DNA of 64,000 bases from Macrosoma leucophasiata (GCA_036365455.1 JAWQUS010000020.1:8963001-9027000); one strand, 5' to 3'. Numbered from the stretch's first letter, positions 44,718-56,677 are shown. The notes: generated from the sequence alone by a model not told the origin. A program made the numbers and translations.

Positions 44718-44945
44718 TTTGACGACCCGGTTAGTCCAACGGTGCGAAACCACCGTTTGATTCCAAGGGTCGCGGGTTCGATCCCCGCACCGAAACAAAT
44801 ATTTGTATGACCTACAGATATTTGTTTCGGGTCTGGGTGTTTGTGTATGTGTTGTACAACGGCATCTACGACACAGGTTTATATAATACCTAATGTGGAG
44901 CTGTGAGTGTAAGCGTATTTTATTTTTGTATTTTTCTGAAGAACT
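44718..44945 (+). mobile_element. Family C tRNA-headed SINE
   Basis: GACGACCCGGTTAGTCCAAC then GGGTCGCGGGTTCGATCCCC (exact B box GGTTCGATCCC), CGGGTCTGGGTGTTTGTG and GTGAGTGTAAGCG. The head cannot fold as a full tRNA, so it is a SINE, not a tRNA gene. Confidence 0.8.
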
Positions 44946-46210
44946 TTAATAAAACAATTGACCTTAATAAAATGCCCTCCTTTCAGCTAGGTAGGTACGT
45001 GTAAATGTCTCTCAGTAAAATAACGTTTAGAGGTGGCTTTATTTCTACGTGAAAAATTTCAAAATATCCCTGTCACTCGATCTGTTCAGCATTTATTAGA
45101 TTCCTCGAATAAAAAGTCCTTCTGCGTTGCTAGAATTGTGACACTTAAAAGGAAAAGAACGTACATTTTGGTGTTTCTACTCTATGTGCATAGTGAATGA
45201 AATGCAAGGAACTTCGGAAATAAAGGGGCGGTTAAACGCTTTGCCGAGACAAAGGTGGAGCTTATTGCAAATTCCTGCGCTCACCTTCTTAAGCCTTCAG
45301 TCAGACCTGGTTAAAAAGCGCGAGCTCAAACCAAGCGCTATTTATATTACCATGTTCGGCGTTTTCAATTGAAGATGTTTCTAGAAAATCGGCCTTTCGT
45401 TGGACATTTTAGCAAAGTTTTATCATAAATGAATATTTAGAAGTATGAAACAAACAAAATTGTTCACTATTAATACTTTATATAAGGTAAAACTGACTCG
45501 AGGTAAATTGAAATTGTAAGTTATACCTACTTGACTTATCTATCACAAAATTAGCCACCCATATAAAAATAAATGAAACTACCCTACGCTTACTCAAATA
45601 AATAATACTATGATAGTATAAATATGAAATGCACATTCTAATAGAATGCTTTGTACCTATTTGAGTAATTTTTGTATGTAGTGATATATTTCAGGATGAA
45701 ACTTATGACGGGTAAAGTATGCCTTCTATACAGGATTGAAGTTATAACTACTAAAAGCAGTAGGTACTAAGTTGATACCATTTTTTGTATTCGACTCTAT
45801 CCGAAGGTTGACTAGTAGATAATGCCTTTTAGCTGCATTAATTTCGCCTTTGCACACTAATGTTATATAAATAAATAAATACCGTTTTGAAAAGATGTGG
45901 TTATTGTACGATTTGAGTGATTTTAGCTTAACCTCTTAATTATTGGAACAACTTGAATAATGCACCACGTCAATTTGAAAATCATTTAGACAATAAATAT
46001 CCGTGAAAAACTATCAAAAACAAATATACACTTATCTGTGTAAATTATTGATAGAAAAACTTCGGATTGATCTACAAAGTAACAAAGTAACCCAAAATAT
46101 CAGTTTGTTATTTAGATTATTACTAGGTGTTTCCCGTTTTCATCCGTTGATAAAAAAGTAGCCGATTTCACTCAGTGCTAATTTAGGATTTACATATGAC
46201 ATGCACGTTA
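44946..46210. other. No recognisable gene
   Basis: AT-rich, no feature supported. Confidence 0.35.
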
Positions 46211-46216
46211 CATACA

Positions 46217-46269
46217 TATGTTTGTAATGAATAAATCATAGACATTATGATTTATTCATTACAAACATA
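46217..46269. repeat. Perfect 24-bp-arm palindrome
   Basis: TATGTTTGTAATGAATAAAT(CATA) and its complement around a 5-base spacer. Confidence 0.95.
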
Positions 46270-47775
46270 CAAAACGACTAAATGTATTCTTCTTATAATG
46301 TTATAGTATGGATATACATATAGAGTAGTATAGACAGTAATATATTTTTATGTATTTGCAATCATTTAAGTTACAAAAGTGTGTATGAACCACTAGTTCT
46401 TTAGTGAAATTGTTTTAAGCGATACTTTTAATGTTCGCAAATTTTCAGTGAGATTGAACTTGAAAAGCATAGAGGATATAATTCTATGTTCAAAAGATAT
46501 TTAATTCAATGTAACTTAATAAATCGTGATCCTCTTCGTTTTATGCCTTATCCATCATCTATAAAAGATAATAATGTAATCTTGACCACTCAATATAAGA
46601 TGGAAAAACATGTTCATATGTTATGTTACCTACGGATATATTTTTAAGACTCGCTATCAGTTGCATCGAAATAAATACGCAAGGATAGACTACTCAAAAT
46701 AAAGATATTCATGAAAATGCGCGTATGAATAATATCCACAATCAGCCACAATCAGTGAGAGCGGTCCCCTGCGGCACGCTGCGGTACACAGTTTTCATTA
46801 AACACACAGTGTGGTTTGCGACCAAAAAAATGCCTACATCGCCCGAGGTGCCTCCCTCGCATGTAAGGAATGTCTCTGGGAAATTAGTTCATAAAATAAA
46901 TTCTCTGCCCCCATAACGACAGAACTAAGCCACCCTTTCTACATAAATCCAAGATCGTGTTTTCTTTTATATCTTGGTGCATTAATTTTTCTTTGTCTTG
47001 TTTTATAAGCAGACATTGTTGTGTTTTTTAGCTTTGCATTCGATTGACGTACAATCGTTCCCATATGAACCTCATTGAAATCTGTAGTCGCTGATGTAAA
47101 CCTTGGTTGTAATGTATATGTAATGTTATATTTAGCGAGTCGAAAAATAAATCTATCTTCATGTGACAGTTGTCAGAAAATAATTTGAAAATATACTGTT
47201 GTATTCTTTGGGTATATAAAGGCTGTTTTCTTGCTATGCCGATTCATTGTGATATTAATTGTGTTTTCTCTTCAAATTCCTAATATAAAGTAATTCAGTT
47301 ATAGTTCAGTTTTTCTATTAATTTATCCAAAGTCAGATGCCTGTAAATATCATACCGAACTGTTAGTGGTTGCTAACGCGTAGCTTACTCAATCACTTCA
47401 AATATATAGGTAGTGAACTAGAATGCTTTAATATTCCTGTGGTGAACGGTCTTTCTGTGACAGAAATTATGAGATTGTGTACAACAGTTTAAGTCGAACA
47501 TTATAGAGTTAAATTCATTATTATTTGGACTACAAAATAATGGTAAGTGGATCAAATAAGTAAGTAAATCATTGATGCCGACTTTCTCCAGCTTCATCAT
47601 TGATCAGTAAAACAATTTGTAAATATATATGCATATATCATCAACCCAAGTGCAAGCAATTTGTTCTATATTATTATAATCCAGAAAGAGGTTATTTGAG
47701 TTTGATTTAACGTAGTGCTTCATTTTCGTTTACTGGCAATTATTAAGTACAGCTAAGTAGAAGAATATATTTAAT
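46270..47775. other. No recognisable gene
   Basis: AT-rich; a 63-codon frame at 46725 is not recognised. Confidence 0.35.
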
Positions 47776-47779
47776 TATT

Positions 47780-47930
47780 GTGATAACACGAACTGACATC
47801 TAAAAACGAGTAGGTACTAGGGGTCGCAAACCGGGATCCCAGATACCGAAAATACCGGGATACCGGGCCAAAAATAGGTGTTCAAAATACCGATAACACG
47901 AACTGTCATTTAAAAACGAGTAGGTGCACG
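47780..47930 (+). repeat. Direct repeat flanking a CCGGGAT-rich segment
   Basis: GATAACACGAACTG...TAAAAACGAGTAGGT occurs at 47780 and again at 47892. Between them are ACCGGGATCCCAGATACCG and ACCGGGATACCGGGCC words. Confidence 0.6.
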
Positions 47931-48374
47931 TTTGTTGAAGTATGAAAATTACAAGTGTAAATAAAAGGTAACGTAACAAATTCAGATTAATAATAATATG
48001 AATATAAAAATACTATTAACCTTTTTCTTCATATCAGCATCGAGCATCTATTCAGTAGACCCTCAGGTTAATAATAGCGACCAGGGCAAGATGGCAGTGT
48101 TGATTTATGACGCCCCAACACATTTTTATTAGGATTCAATAAACTAGTAACACGTGGAATAAACGTTTGGATCAAGACAGGGTGTTTCGGGGGACACTTA
48201 CGAAAATTGCTTACACAGAAAACTAATATCAGTGTTTGCCAGCTCGCCGCGATTCGACATGGCGGTATGGTGCAAATGGGGAGACGTAGCGGTCACTATG
48301 AATTTTACTGCCGTCTCAATGAAATATATCTAAGTTTGTTTATTTTTACATTTCACAGTCCTGGCGTCATTATA

Positions 48375-48527
48375 ACAGATTAGACTTCAGGAGTGGTAAT
48401 GCATCTACATGACGCCTCTATTTTTATGTTTATGTTTTGTTTATGTTTATGTAAAGGCTACAATTTTCACTTATCATTAATGTAAAGTAAATTAAATGGT
48501 TGTTTAGCACTTTAATGATAAAAAAAT
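48375..48527 (+). mobile_element. Family A copy, degenerate
   Basis: TTCAGGAGTGGTAATGCATC, AAAGGCTACAATTTTCACTT, ATCATTAATGTAAA and a short A-run keep the family order. Confidence 0.6.
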
Positions 48528-48682
48528 GCGGTTCCGTAAAACCAATAAAATAACAAAAGAAAAAAAAACACTACGACTTACGAAAGCGATGTTAGAAGAG
48601 CTTACTTACAACTAAGAAATGAAAAGAGAGAAACAACATAATATAACATGATATGTTCTTAGGTTTTCGCGAGCTACACTCA

Positions 48683-48783
48683 TTGAAATAAAACTATTTA
48701 GACTACTTTTTTTTACTTTTGTTTTAAAAATCATTTTAGTTTAATATATGCGAGATAAATCCGTAAAAATAGTTTTATTTCAA
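48683..48783. mobile_element. ~100-bp inverted-repeat MITE
   Basis: TTGAAATAAAACTATTT at 48683-48699 is complementary to 48767-48783. GCGAGCTACACTCA lies just outside. I recall this TGAAATAAAACTATTTTACG word as dispersed in Lepidoptera. Confidence 0.6.
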
Positions 48784-49051
48784 CATAATATAAGCATAGA
48801 ACTCATTGATTATTAAAAAAAAATACGTTACTGCTTACTACTTGTGCCAGCTTTAAAGGAATAGTTTAGGTTACCGTATTGCGAGTGTGTACAGTTAAAT
48901 GGATCGATATTGACGATATTATTAAGAGTAGCAAAATGCCTCTAACATTTAAGCTAACACCAAAGTGGCAACAAGCACATAAATTCACATTGATGGCACA
49001 TCAGTTCATGCCAAAGCACGTCAATAACATGTTAATAAAAACAAGATGTAT

Positions 49052-49196
49052 GTATGTATCTTCACGCCAGGTCCCTAACGGGGTAGGCAGAGAGTGTAGA
49101 GCGCCAGATATCCCGGTCCTGACATACCTCTCGTGCCTCATCTACCTTCATCATTCTCTTCATACATGCACGCCGATTCCTAAGACTTTTAACCTT
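49052..49196 (-). mobile_element. Family B-related SINE fragment with 17-bp target duplication
   Basis: ATAAAAACAAGATGTAT flanks both sides (49035-49051, 49197-49213). The insert starts GTATGTATCTTCACGCC and CCCTAACGGGGTAGGCAGAG, matching the family B end. Confidence 0.8.
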
Positions 49197-49213
49197 ATAA
49201 AAACAAGATGTAT

Positions 49214-51040
49214 CGATGCAAATTATACCAAAAATCATTGAGATCTAAGAAAACGTAAAAGGGGCACATACATTATCTATACATATATCAATAAAAAATA
49301 ATTATTGAAATGTTTGTAAGCGCATAACTTCCTAACGGTTGCATCAAATTAGATAAATCTTATATGTTCGTCATTGTCAGAAGAATGTTTGTATGAAAAA
49401 AAATAATAGCAAATATTTTAAATTCCCCCGTGGCGGTACGAAATTCTTAGAGTCTTATTGTAATTAATAAAAATGGTTCTATTTATAAACTCACACATAC
49501 ACACCACCCGCCATTGTTTCCTCAAAGTTAACGGTCGTAAAATGACCTGTTCTCTATGAAATAACCTGTTCTGGTATATATTTGTCCATGTTGTCTTACC
49601 CACGGCGATGTCGACGTGGTAGCTTAGCAAACCATGTCCTTCAACGTGCAACGAATTTGATAGATCGTCGTAATGGACATGCCATTAGGACTTTTCTACT
49701 CTGGTTTTCTACTCAGCAATAATTTTAGAATGTTCAAAATTGTCACCTCTGATGGTGATAAGTATACTTTGGTAATCATCACCATTAAGGTATTCAATTT
49801 GGTGACGTTGGTCCAATTGGAACATGGCGCTTTTTTGTCTTGTATTGTTCTCTAACAGAAGCTTATTCTTTTTTATAATGGAAGAAGCCAAAGTCTTGAC
49901 AAGACACTAGACTAGATAGCAAGACCTAGGTAGACAATGTCTGTCATTATTTCCAAGTTCAATCCAATTGGTTCAATGTGACGGACAGAGTGAGAGATCA
50001 TGTTTTTCTTTTAGCTCTGTTTATGGACCCATCTCTGTCAGCCATAGAATTCTGTCAGCACAGAGACGGGATTCCAAAAACATGGCAATCTCGTCTTGTA
50101 GTGCAGATTTAATAATGCTCGAAGTGCAGATTCGTTATACCCACAAATCGATATTCGATATACCCTCGCTATCTTCGAAAACTAGTCTCTATTTGCCAAC
50201 AATATTTGATTAGGTACCTACCACGAAGCGGCCAAAGTAGCTTAGAACCCTAAATAATATAACTAACTACTTAAGTACAATCTATATGCCATAAAATTTT
50301 AATTATATCGCAGTTTTAATACTGTACTAAAATTAAGCGTATTCACAAAATATAGGTACGTAATTCAAGGATCTTAAATATTTACTTTGCGTGTGTACCG
50401 AAAGCGCTTTATGTCTAATTAGGTTAAAAGCATAATCCCTTCAACTTTATTATATGAATACGCAAAATACACTTGACCACTCATAATATCTTTATCGTAA
50501 GATCAAAGAGGATACTTTAAAGGGAATTATGAACGAACTTGGTTACTTTGAGTTCGTCGGTTTGTTGTGGAAACTTCCAGTGTCCGTTGTTGGAGCGGCT
50601 TACTCGTGGTATTATGGAGATTTTAATTAAGTTCACTTTAATTACTTGCCAGCACTTTGTCCCATACGAGTTAAGTACTTGTTCTGTCGGTATGAGAATC
50701 CTTATAGTATCGACGTTCAGTTCAGGGAAACTCCTTAGTACATGGACGGTTCGTTGTACGGAGATCAATATGATAGATGAAGATGGTTATTATGCACGAT
50801 TTTGTGATATTTATATATGGATGGAAATTGATTGTGATCGGTGTAATAATTTATGGAAAGGTAAAGTTTTTCTATAAATAAGTATTTACTGCAATATTTT
50901 TATTCAACGACTGGTATATGTGAAAAGAGGTCGTAAATATTTTTTAACAGCTATATTATTATAAAAACATGCTAGTTGTCTAAAGTGGCCATTAATTTTG
51001 CACGAAAAGACGACTATCACCGACGTCCAAAAATACGGTC
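49214..51040. other. No supported gene
   Basis: Several frames of 60-112 codons (for example 50539-50877) show no known motif and overlap frames on the other strand. Confidence 0.3.
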
Positions 51041-51047
51041 ATTGCCC

Positions 51048-51820
51048 GTGGTACACCTACTTAGTCCACCTGCGTGAACCAAGGGTAAAATTTTCTGCCC
51101 ATGGTACACCTCTTGTGAGTTAGGTGTACCAGAGGTAAATTTTACTTCCGGTGGTCCACCTGCTAGATAATTCAGCGGAACGTATTGCCCATGGTTCACC
51201 TTTTAAAGTCCACAATTTTAAATTGTGAAGAAAAGACTTATTGATACAGATAAAAAACGTCCAAGTTTAATATCTTTCTGAGTTTTAACCGACTTCGAAA
51301 AAAGGAGGAATTTATTTACGGCTATTGACGGAAACGCAGTGAAATAGGCTCTAAAAATTTTATTTGGCTTGGCACCGACTTCAAATGTATGAGTAGTTAG
51401 GTACGTAGCCCATATTATAGTAATTGTCCTATTATAATTAATAGGTTTTGTGTTTTTGTCCTTAAAATGAAATTATATTATTGAGTTTATTTTTCGCTTT
51501 TTAGTGTTTTATATCTATTCAGATTTTTATAAAGGCGGTTTTTTTTAATTTTAAAACAATTTAATATTCTAGATTATGTTTCAAGCACACGTGTTCACAA
51601 CCCGACAAAAATTGTTATTAACAATGTAAAAGTACATTCTACGCTAACACTGCTACAGGTGGACCACGTGAAAAATATATTTCCCTTGGAACATCTAGGT
51701 GAACTTAGGTGGACAATGGAAAGAAGTAATTACCCCTGGTACACCCAATTTATAATAGGTGTACCACGGGTAGAAAATTTTACCCCTGGTTCACCCAGGT
51801 GGACTAAGAAGGTGAAACCA
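51048..51820. mobile_element. Fold-back element with GGTNNACC motif arrays in its arms
   Basis: Left arm (51048-51160) and the reverse complement of the right arm (about 51700-51820) align: CTTAGTCCACCTG.GTGAACC, GGGTAAAATTTTCT, CC.TGGTACACCT, AGGTGTACCAG.GGTAA. Within each arm the near-palindromic octamers GGTACACC, GGTGTACC, GGTTCACC and GGTCCACC recur. The arms extend further inward less perfectly. The centre is AT-rich and holds ACCGACTTCGAAAAAAGG, a common dispersed word. No ORF or TSD is defined. Confidence 0.8.
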
Positions 51821-51824
51821 ACAT

Positions 51825-52245
51825 CCATATAGAATTATAAGCAGATATAGGTACTATTTTTTTACTTATCTATCGTTTTCTTTTTTAACTCAAGAAATGA
51901 AGGAAGAAAAGTTACAGGTAATTCATTATTCCGTAACAACAAAGATCAAATAAAAATTTACAACATTCGTGAACTTTGATGCCACTTCCGTAACTTATAT
52001 TAAAAATTTATACAAGAAATTGTGATACTTTTTCTCATCACTTTTGTGAATCTTAAAACTGACGAACTAAATTTTCACCTCCAGCTTTGTTTTTTTTGCA
52101 AAACGTAATTTTCCACGTTGATTAAGAATCTTGAATTCAATAGGTTTGCTTACGCCCGAGATTTAAAAAAATCTTGAATGATGTGCAAGTTTTATTCGTG
52201 TTATCTGATTCATTTATAAAAATAGAAAAGTAATATATTTTAAAA
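51825..52245. other. No recognisable gene
   Basis: AT-rich, no feature. Confidence 0.35.
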
Positions 52246-52250
52246 AATAA

Positions 52251-52426
52251 CCGTAACTTCACGCCGTAATCCCCGAAGGCGAAACTTTCAGAAAATGGAA
52301 AAATCCCAATAGAACCAGAGATCAAGGATTTTACATCGTTATCTCTAATATCCCCGACCCGGGAATCGAACCCGGAACCCCAGCGTAGTAGGTAGTAGTG
52401 ATCTGCCACCACTAGGCTACTGAGGC
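52251..52426 (-). mobile_element. Family B tRNA-derived SINE, internally deleted
   Basis: Minus strand GCCTCAGTAGCCTAGTGGTG, CCGGGTTCGATTCCCGGG (B box), TTATTGG-type body, ends at CGCCTTCGGGGATTACGGCG. Confidence 0.85.
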
Positions 52427-52474
52427 TTGATTAATATATGCATGAAACACCCTATTCATGCGTAAATTAGTAAT

Positions 52475-52510
52475 AATTAAGGCGTTGGGACGTGACGATC
52501 CGCTTAGTTA
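52475..52510 (+). repeat. Family E repeat fragment
   Basis: AAGGCGTTGGGACGTGACGA, complementary to 27105-27126. Confidence 0.4.
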
Positions 52511-52880
52511 ACAATCATAGAAAAAAGTTATCCAGTGCATAATCACGGTCTTAAGAACGTATTAAGTGTGTTTCTTATACTGTGTTGTAATATTTGATCA
52601 TATACGGAAACAAGTGAAGACACATCTGATATCAAAGTTTCGTAGAATTAATGTGAAACTAAGTTGGCCGCTGTAAAATATTCGGGCGGTTTCATACCAC
52701 TTCCATTATATAACAGCGAGGTGGTTTAATCCGGTAAAATGGAGATTAGTTGCCCGCGGCCCTCTTCCTTTCTTTTTCTTTAATGTTAGTTACCTTTAAG
52801 AAAATGTATTCAGTTACTTTTGGAAAACACATCGGCGGGATACCAAATTAAAGTTATTGTTGTTGCAGTTTTCCTTTATA

Positions 52881-53119
52881 TTTTTTTTATGTCATGGAAG
52901 TGGCACACAAGCATGCAGTTTAAATTGATGTTAAGTGATAACTGCAGCCTATAGACACCCACACAAAGACCTAAGTCAAAATTCAGATACGTTACCACTC
53001 CTGAGGCCTAAGGTATTATGCCTCTGTGCCGGACTTTACGGGGCCGTACATTACAACCTGACTGGAACACGATAGTGCTGAACACAGCAAGCATGTATAT
53101 CACTGGAGCTCTACCACCG
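52881..53119 (-). mobile_element. Family A SINE-like copy, head deleted internally
   Basis: T-run, GCAGTTTAAATTGATGTTAA, CCTATAGACACCCACACAAA, TGGAACACGATAGTGCTGAA, then a jump to CACTGGAGCTCTACCACC. Confidence 0.88.
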
Positions 53120-53228
53120 AAAGTTTTATATTCTGTTTCTCAGTTTAATTCGCCTTATTTGTTTATGACACTTCAATCGTGCCCGGATACACACATATTG
53201 CTTACATAATATAGGTAGCTATATATAT

Positions 53229-53507
53229 AGCTGTTGCCTATAGCTGTTGCCTGCGGCCTCGCCCGCGTTGATGTCGTTTTATAAATACAAAGCTGTTGCC
53301 CGGCATTTCGGATAACCTGTGGAAACTCATCAAATCATCCCATGACATCCCACAGGCACATTTCGGGATAAAAATAATCGGGATATCCTATAATCTTAGT
53401 CAGCTAATACCCTATCTGTATAACAAATTTCATCAAAATCCGTTCAGTAGTTTCGGCGTGATTGACAGACAAACATCCAAACAAAGAAACTTTCACATTT
53501 ATAATAT
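53229..53507 (+). repeat. Dispersed repeat (CCGTTCAGTAGTTT type)
   Basis: ACAAATTTCATCAAAATCCG, TTCAGTAGTTTCGGCGTGAT, GACAGACAAACATCC and TTCACATTTATAATATT are standard words of a widespread arthropod repeat. A 126-codon frame here is an artefact. Confidence 0.6.
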
Positions 53508-53509
53508 TG

Positions 53510-54155
53510 TGTGTGATTTAAATTTTACGATCCCATGGAAATATCCTAATCAACAGTGCGACCCATGTGGTTTCGTATTACGTCTTAACAACATTTTACA
53601 TAAAAATGTTTTTGGTAAAATATTAGTTGGTAAAATATTTTATAAGTTAATAAGTATAATAAGAGTAATTATTTAAGGCGTCTCGTAATTTCGCTTCACG
53701 AAACAAGTAGGCAAGTACAAGAGGTAATACGATATAATTTCGAGGAAATGAACACCCACAAAGTTAGAAGGTAATTGCTTCAAAAGACCAAACTAAAGTT
53801 CGATTACAAATTTAAATAGATGTCTATTATTTTGCGACCTAAATTGAAATTCAGTTTGACGAAGGCTTTGGTATAGTTTCTAAATCCAATAATTTCGTTG
53901 AGGCAAAGGAAACTTTTCAGTAGTCTGACTTTAATTTTCTAAGCAGACGCTTTTACAAATTCGAATAGAGTAAATGTTTAAATGTGTATATTTCTAGGTA
54001 AATAGGTAAATTTCAGCAATAGGCAGGTATTTTTATTTTGTGATAACACTATTAATTACCTTTCTTTTACGACAAAGCCGTATTGGTTGGATACCAAGAC
54101 TGCTTTGACTCTGTAACACAATAGGGCTGCATTAATAATTAATTTGATTTTATAA
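53510..54155. other. No recognisable gene
   Basis: AT-rich, nothing supported. Confidence 0.35.
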
Positions 54156-54159
54156 AAAT

Positions 54160-54387
54160 CAATGGCTGTTCGTTAGTCTCGCTAAAGCTCGATAACGGCT
54201 GGACCGATTTGGCTAATTTTGGTTTTAGATTATGGTTTGTCAAGGGAAGGTTTAAAAGGCAAGAAAATATGAAGAAATTGAAGAGGAACACAATTTAATT
54301 TTCCCATGCAAATAGTCCGTATGTATATCAAACCCTTGACACATTATTTCATTCTGAGGCAAAGCGAAGTTTGCCGGTCAGCTAGTT
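54160..54387 (+). repeat. CTAGT-type interspersed repeat, copy 4
   Basis: TGGCTGTTCGTTAGTCTCGC, GGACCGATTTGGCTAATTTT, AAGAAAATATGAAGAAATTG, GCAAAGCGAAGTTTGCCGGT and CAGCTAGT end. The cleanest copy. Confidence 0.7.
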
Positions 54388-54389
54388 AT

Positions 54390-55575
54390 TAATATTAATA
54401 GCATCGTGTCATTTTTAAAATTTTGAACTTTATTTATTGGAGGAAGTATTCACATTCCACGAGATTCATATTTTGTTCGTTTTTAATGAAATAAATGTTT
54501 TTCTTGTTGAATTTATTTTCATTCCATACTGGTAGTCATCGTTGATCATAAGACAAGTATACCCCCTTTAGGATTGATTTATTTTATTCCATATTTATTT
54601 TAGTTTTTGATCATTGCCGACTCCCGTCTTGCTGGTAGTAAATCGACTAGTAGCTACAAAAAATATCGTATCTAATATGTAAAATTGACCTACCCTTTAA
54701 AGGTTAGATGATTCAAGTCAATCGGAACTCAAACATTTTTAACTTTGTATCGATCAAGTTTACAATTGGTGCATACAATCTGAGATTTTATAAATTTTTG
54801 TTAAAAGTACAAAATAAATCAACTACCTACATCTCTTTCAGAAAAAATAGATCAGATGTCTATGCACCTGTGGTTCTTAAAAAAGCACACCAAAACGTTG
54901 CCACCAACCACAAACGTTTACATTTAATCGAATAATTTGATACCATAGTCATTACCCGCTTAAAAGATTCGACGTGTTAATAAATACAGATTTGAAGATA
55001 TAGAGAACATTAGAATATAATATTTTTGTAGGTCATAAAAACGCAGCGGGAAAGTTTAATCTCGAACAGAAGGCAATAAAATAAGGGCGCAAATTTTGTG
55101 AGAAGTCGGCGCCAAACCTGCCAGTTGCAGACAGCTATTGATAGGCTTCAGAACGTGGAAACTTTATAGAGTAGATAATACAGTAATATGGTTTTTGCAT
55201 AATACAAAAAAACAAAAAATATCATAATGATATTGATGCAGTCAGAGAGCGGTCTCGCCTGTATGTTTCGAATGTATTACAACCACCATTACAAAGTATA
55301 TCAAAATTCTCGAAAGGGCCTTTACGTGTTGAACCTCCATGTCCCCGCGCAAGCCTGAAGATCTGGAGTTCAAATTGGACTCCGTGCTGACGAGAGACAT
55401 AATAATAATAAACAAACTTTATTTTTCTCTTCAAACATTAGGCTTAAATACCTATAAAAGGGCTGCGTCGTTGGAACATCCCCGTCAATAACGAAAGTCT
55501 CTCACTACATATTAAATAATAAACCCAAAAATTAAATAAACAAAAATGGTTAAAATAAGCTTCTTTCTCTTTCTC
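54390..55575. other. No recognisable gene
   Basis: No supported feature; frames at 54708 and 55222 show no motif. Confidence 0.35.
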
Positions 55576-55578
55576 CGT

Positions 55579-55652
55579 CTACAGGCTGCAGTCATCACTT
55601 AACATCAATGTGAGCTGCGTACTTACTTTCCACCTTCCTTACATAAAAAAAA
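55579..55652 (+). mobile_element. Family A tail fragment
   Basis: CTACAGGCTGCAGTCATCAC, AACATCAATGTGAGCTGCGT and ACATAAAAAAAA. Confidence 0.8.
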
Positions 55653-55687
55653 CTTTCCTCTGAGTAGTTAACTCAGCGCTACAGTCC

Positions 55688-55855
55688 GGGGTTCTTTAAA
55701 ATTGGGGTCAAAAGCGTTGAAGTATTATGTACTTATAGTCAAAGGTCCTCCAGGCGGCAACGCGTTGACAACTGGTGCAAATATTCATAGGCGATGGAGA
55801 CCACACTGACCACTTTCCATCAGGTAGCCCATCTGCTTTTACTGTCAACCGTTTG
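55688..55855 (+). mobile_element. LINE 3'-end fragment
   Basis: GGTCCTCCAGGCGGCAACGC, then CATAGGCGATGGAGACCACA and ACCACTTTCCATCAGGTAGC. This is the 3' tail pattern of lepidopteran CR1/Jockey-like LINEs. Its order resembles the family A tail. Confidence 0.55.
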
Positions 55856-55859
55856 ACAC

Positions 55860-56355
55860 AAACAAATATAACACAAACTCACCAACAGGGGAGTACATCA
55901 ACATGGTACATCAAAAAGAATTCTCATAAAGTAATGAACTAATGAAACCAACTTATTCTTAAATCGTTAAAAAAGGGTAAAAAAACATCAACAGCTCGGT
56001 ACGATACACCAACCGTTATTCTCTGTCATAAATTTGAATAGAATCGATTGCTGTCTGCGCCTCAGGGAAAGTTAGATTTCCCCCAGGATTTCCACGACAC
56101 CTGACCGGATGTAAAATATATTCTCTATTTTTTCGAACCTCGCTTTTTATGCGTTGGTTTCGATAGAAGGTTGGAAACCTGGACTATTGTTAGAAAAACG
56201 GATTATTCAATTCAATTCTTTATTTTTCAGAATATTGTAACAAAAGATACCTATTGCAAATGATGCCAGAATAGAAAAATTGTACTGTTCATAAGATGTT
56301 CTTAAAATATGCTAGGTATCTGCTATTGAAAAAATGCCCGGTCGGCCATTTATAT
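55860..56355. other. No recognisable gene
   Basis: No feature supported. Confidence 0.35.
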
Positions 56356-56360
56356 CAACA

Positions 56361-56677
56361 AAAACTCCGACAGAGCTAAAAATTTGTGACCAGTAGAAAT
56401 AAAATACCGGAAGTCCCCATAGATCCCATGTGTGTTAAAAAAGTTATTCAACTTCAAAGGTCAAAATTTTCATTTTTTTTATTTTTCTCGAAAACGGTAA
56501 GTTTTTGGAAATACATGCTCGAGATAAAATAAGAGATCATAAAATTCCTCTCCTCTCCTAAAATATACAAAAACCTTGATAACTTTTTTAGCACAAAGGG
56601 GATCTATGGGGAGTTTTGGTTTTTATTTCTACTGGTACACCCATGGTCTCCACAAATATTCAGCTCTGTCGGAGTTT
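56361..56677. mobile_element. Inverted-repeat MITE, ~317 bp
   Basis: Arms begin AAACTCCGACAGAGCT, continue ATTTGTG, ACCAGTAGAAATAAAA, TCCCCATAGATCCC and GTTAAAAAAGTTAT/GCTAAAAAAGTTAT in inverted order over about 100 bases each. The right arm has ~12 extra bases. No ORF. Confidence 0.85.

Noticed and set aside
44718..44800. Possible tRNA gene with an exact B box
   Set aside because: The 5' part does not fold into acceptor, D and anticodon arms, and a diverged copy with the same downstream body exists at 38085-38262, so it is a SINE head.
50539..50877. 112-codon plus-strand frame
   Set aside because: No recognised motif and overlapped by an 83-codon frame on the opposite strand; no splice context.
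51017..51199. 60-codon minus-strand frame
   Set aside because: Translation of the repeated motifs in the left arm of the fold-back element.
52330..52426. Possible tRNA gene on the minus strand
   Set aside because: A and B boxes are present but the sequence continues into the family B SINE body.
53296..53676. 126-codon plus-strand frame
   Set aside because: Lies mostly in a dispersed repeat with standard words (TCATCAAAATCCGTTCAGTA); not a gene.
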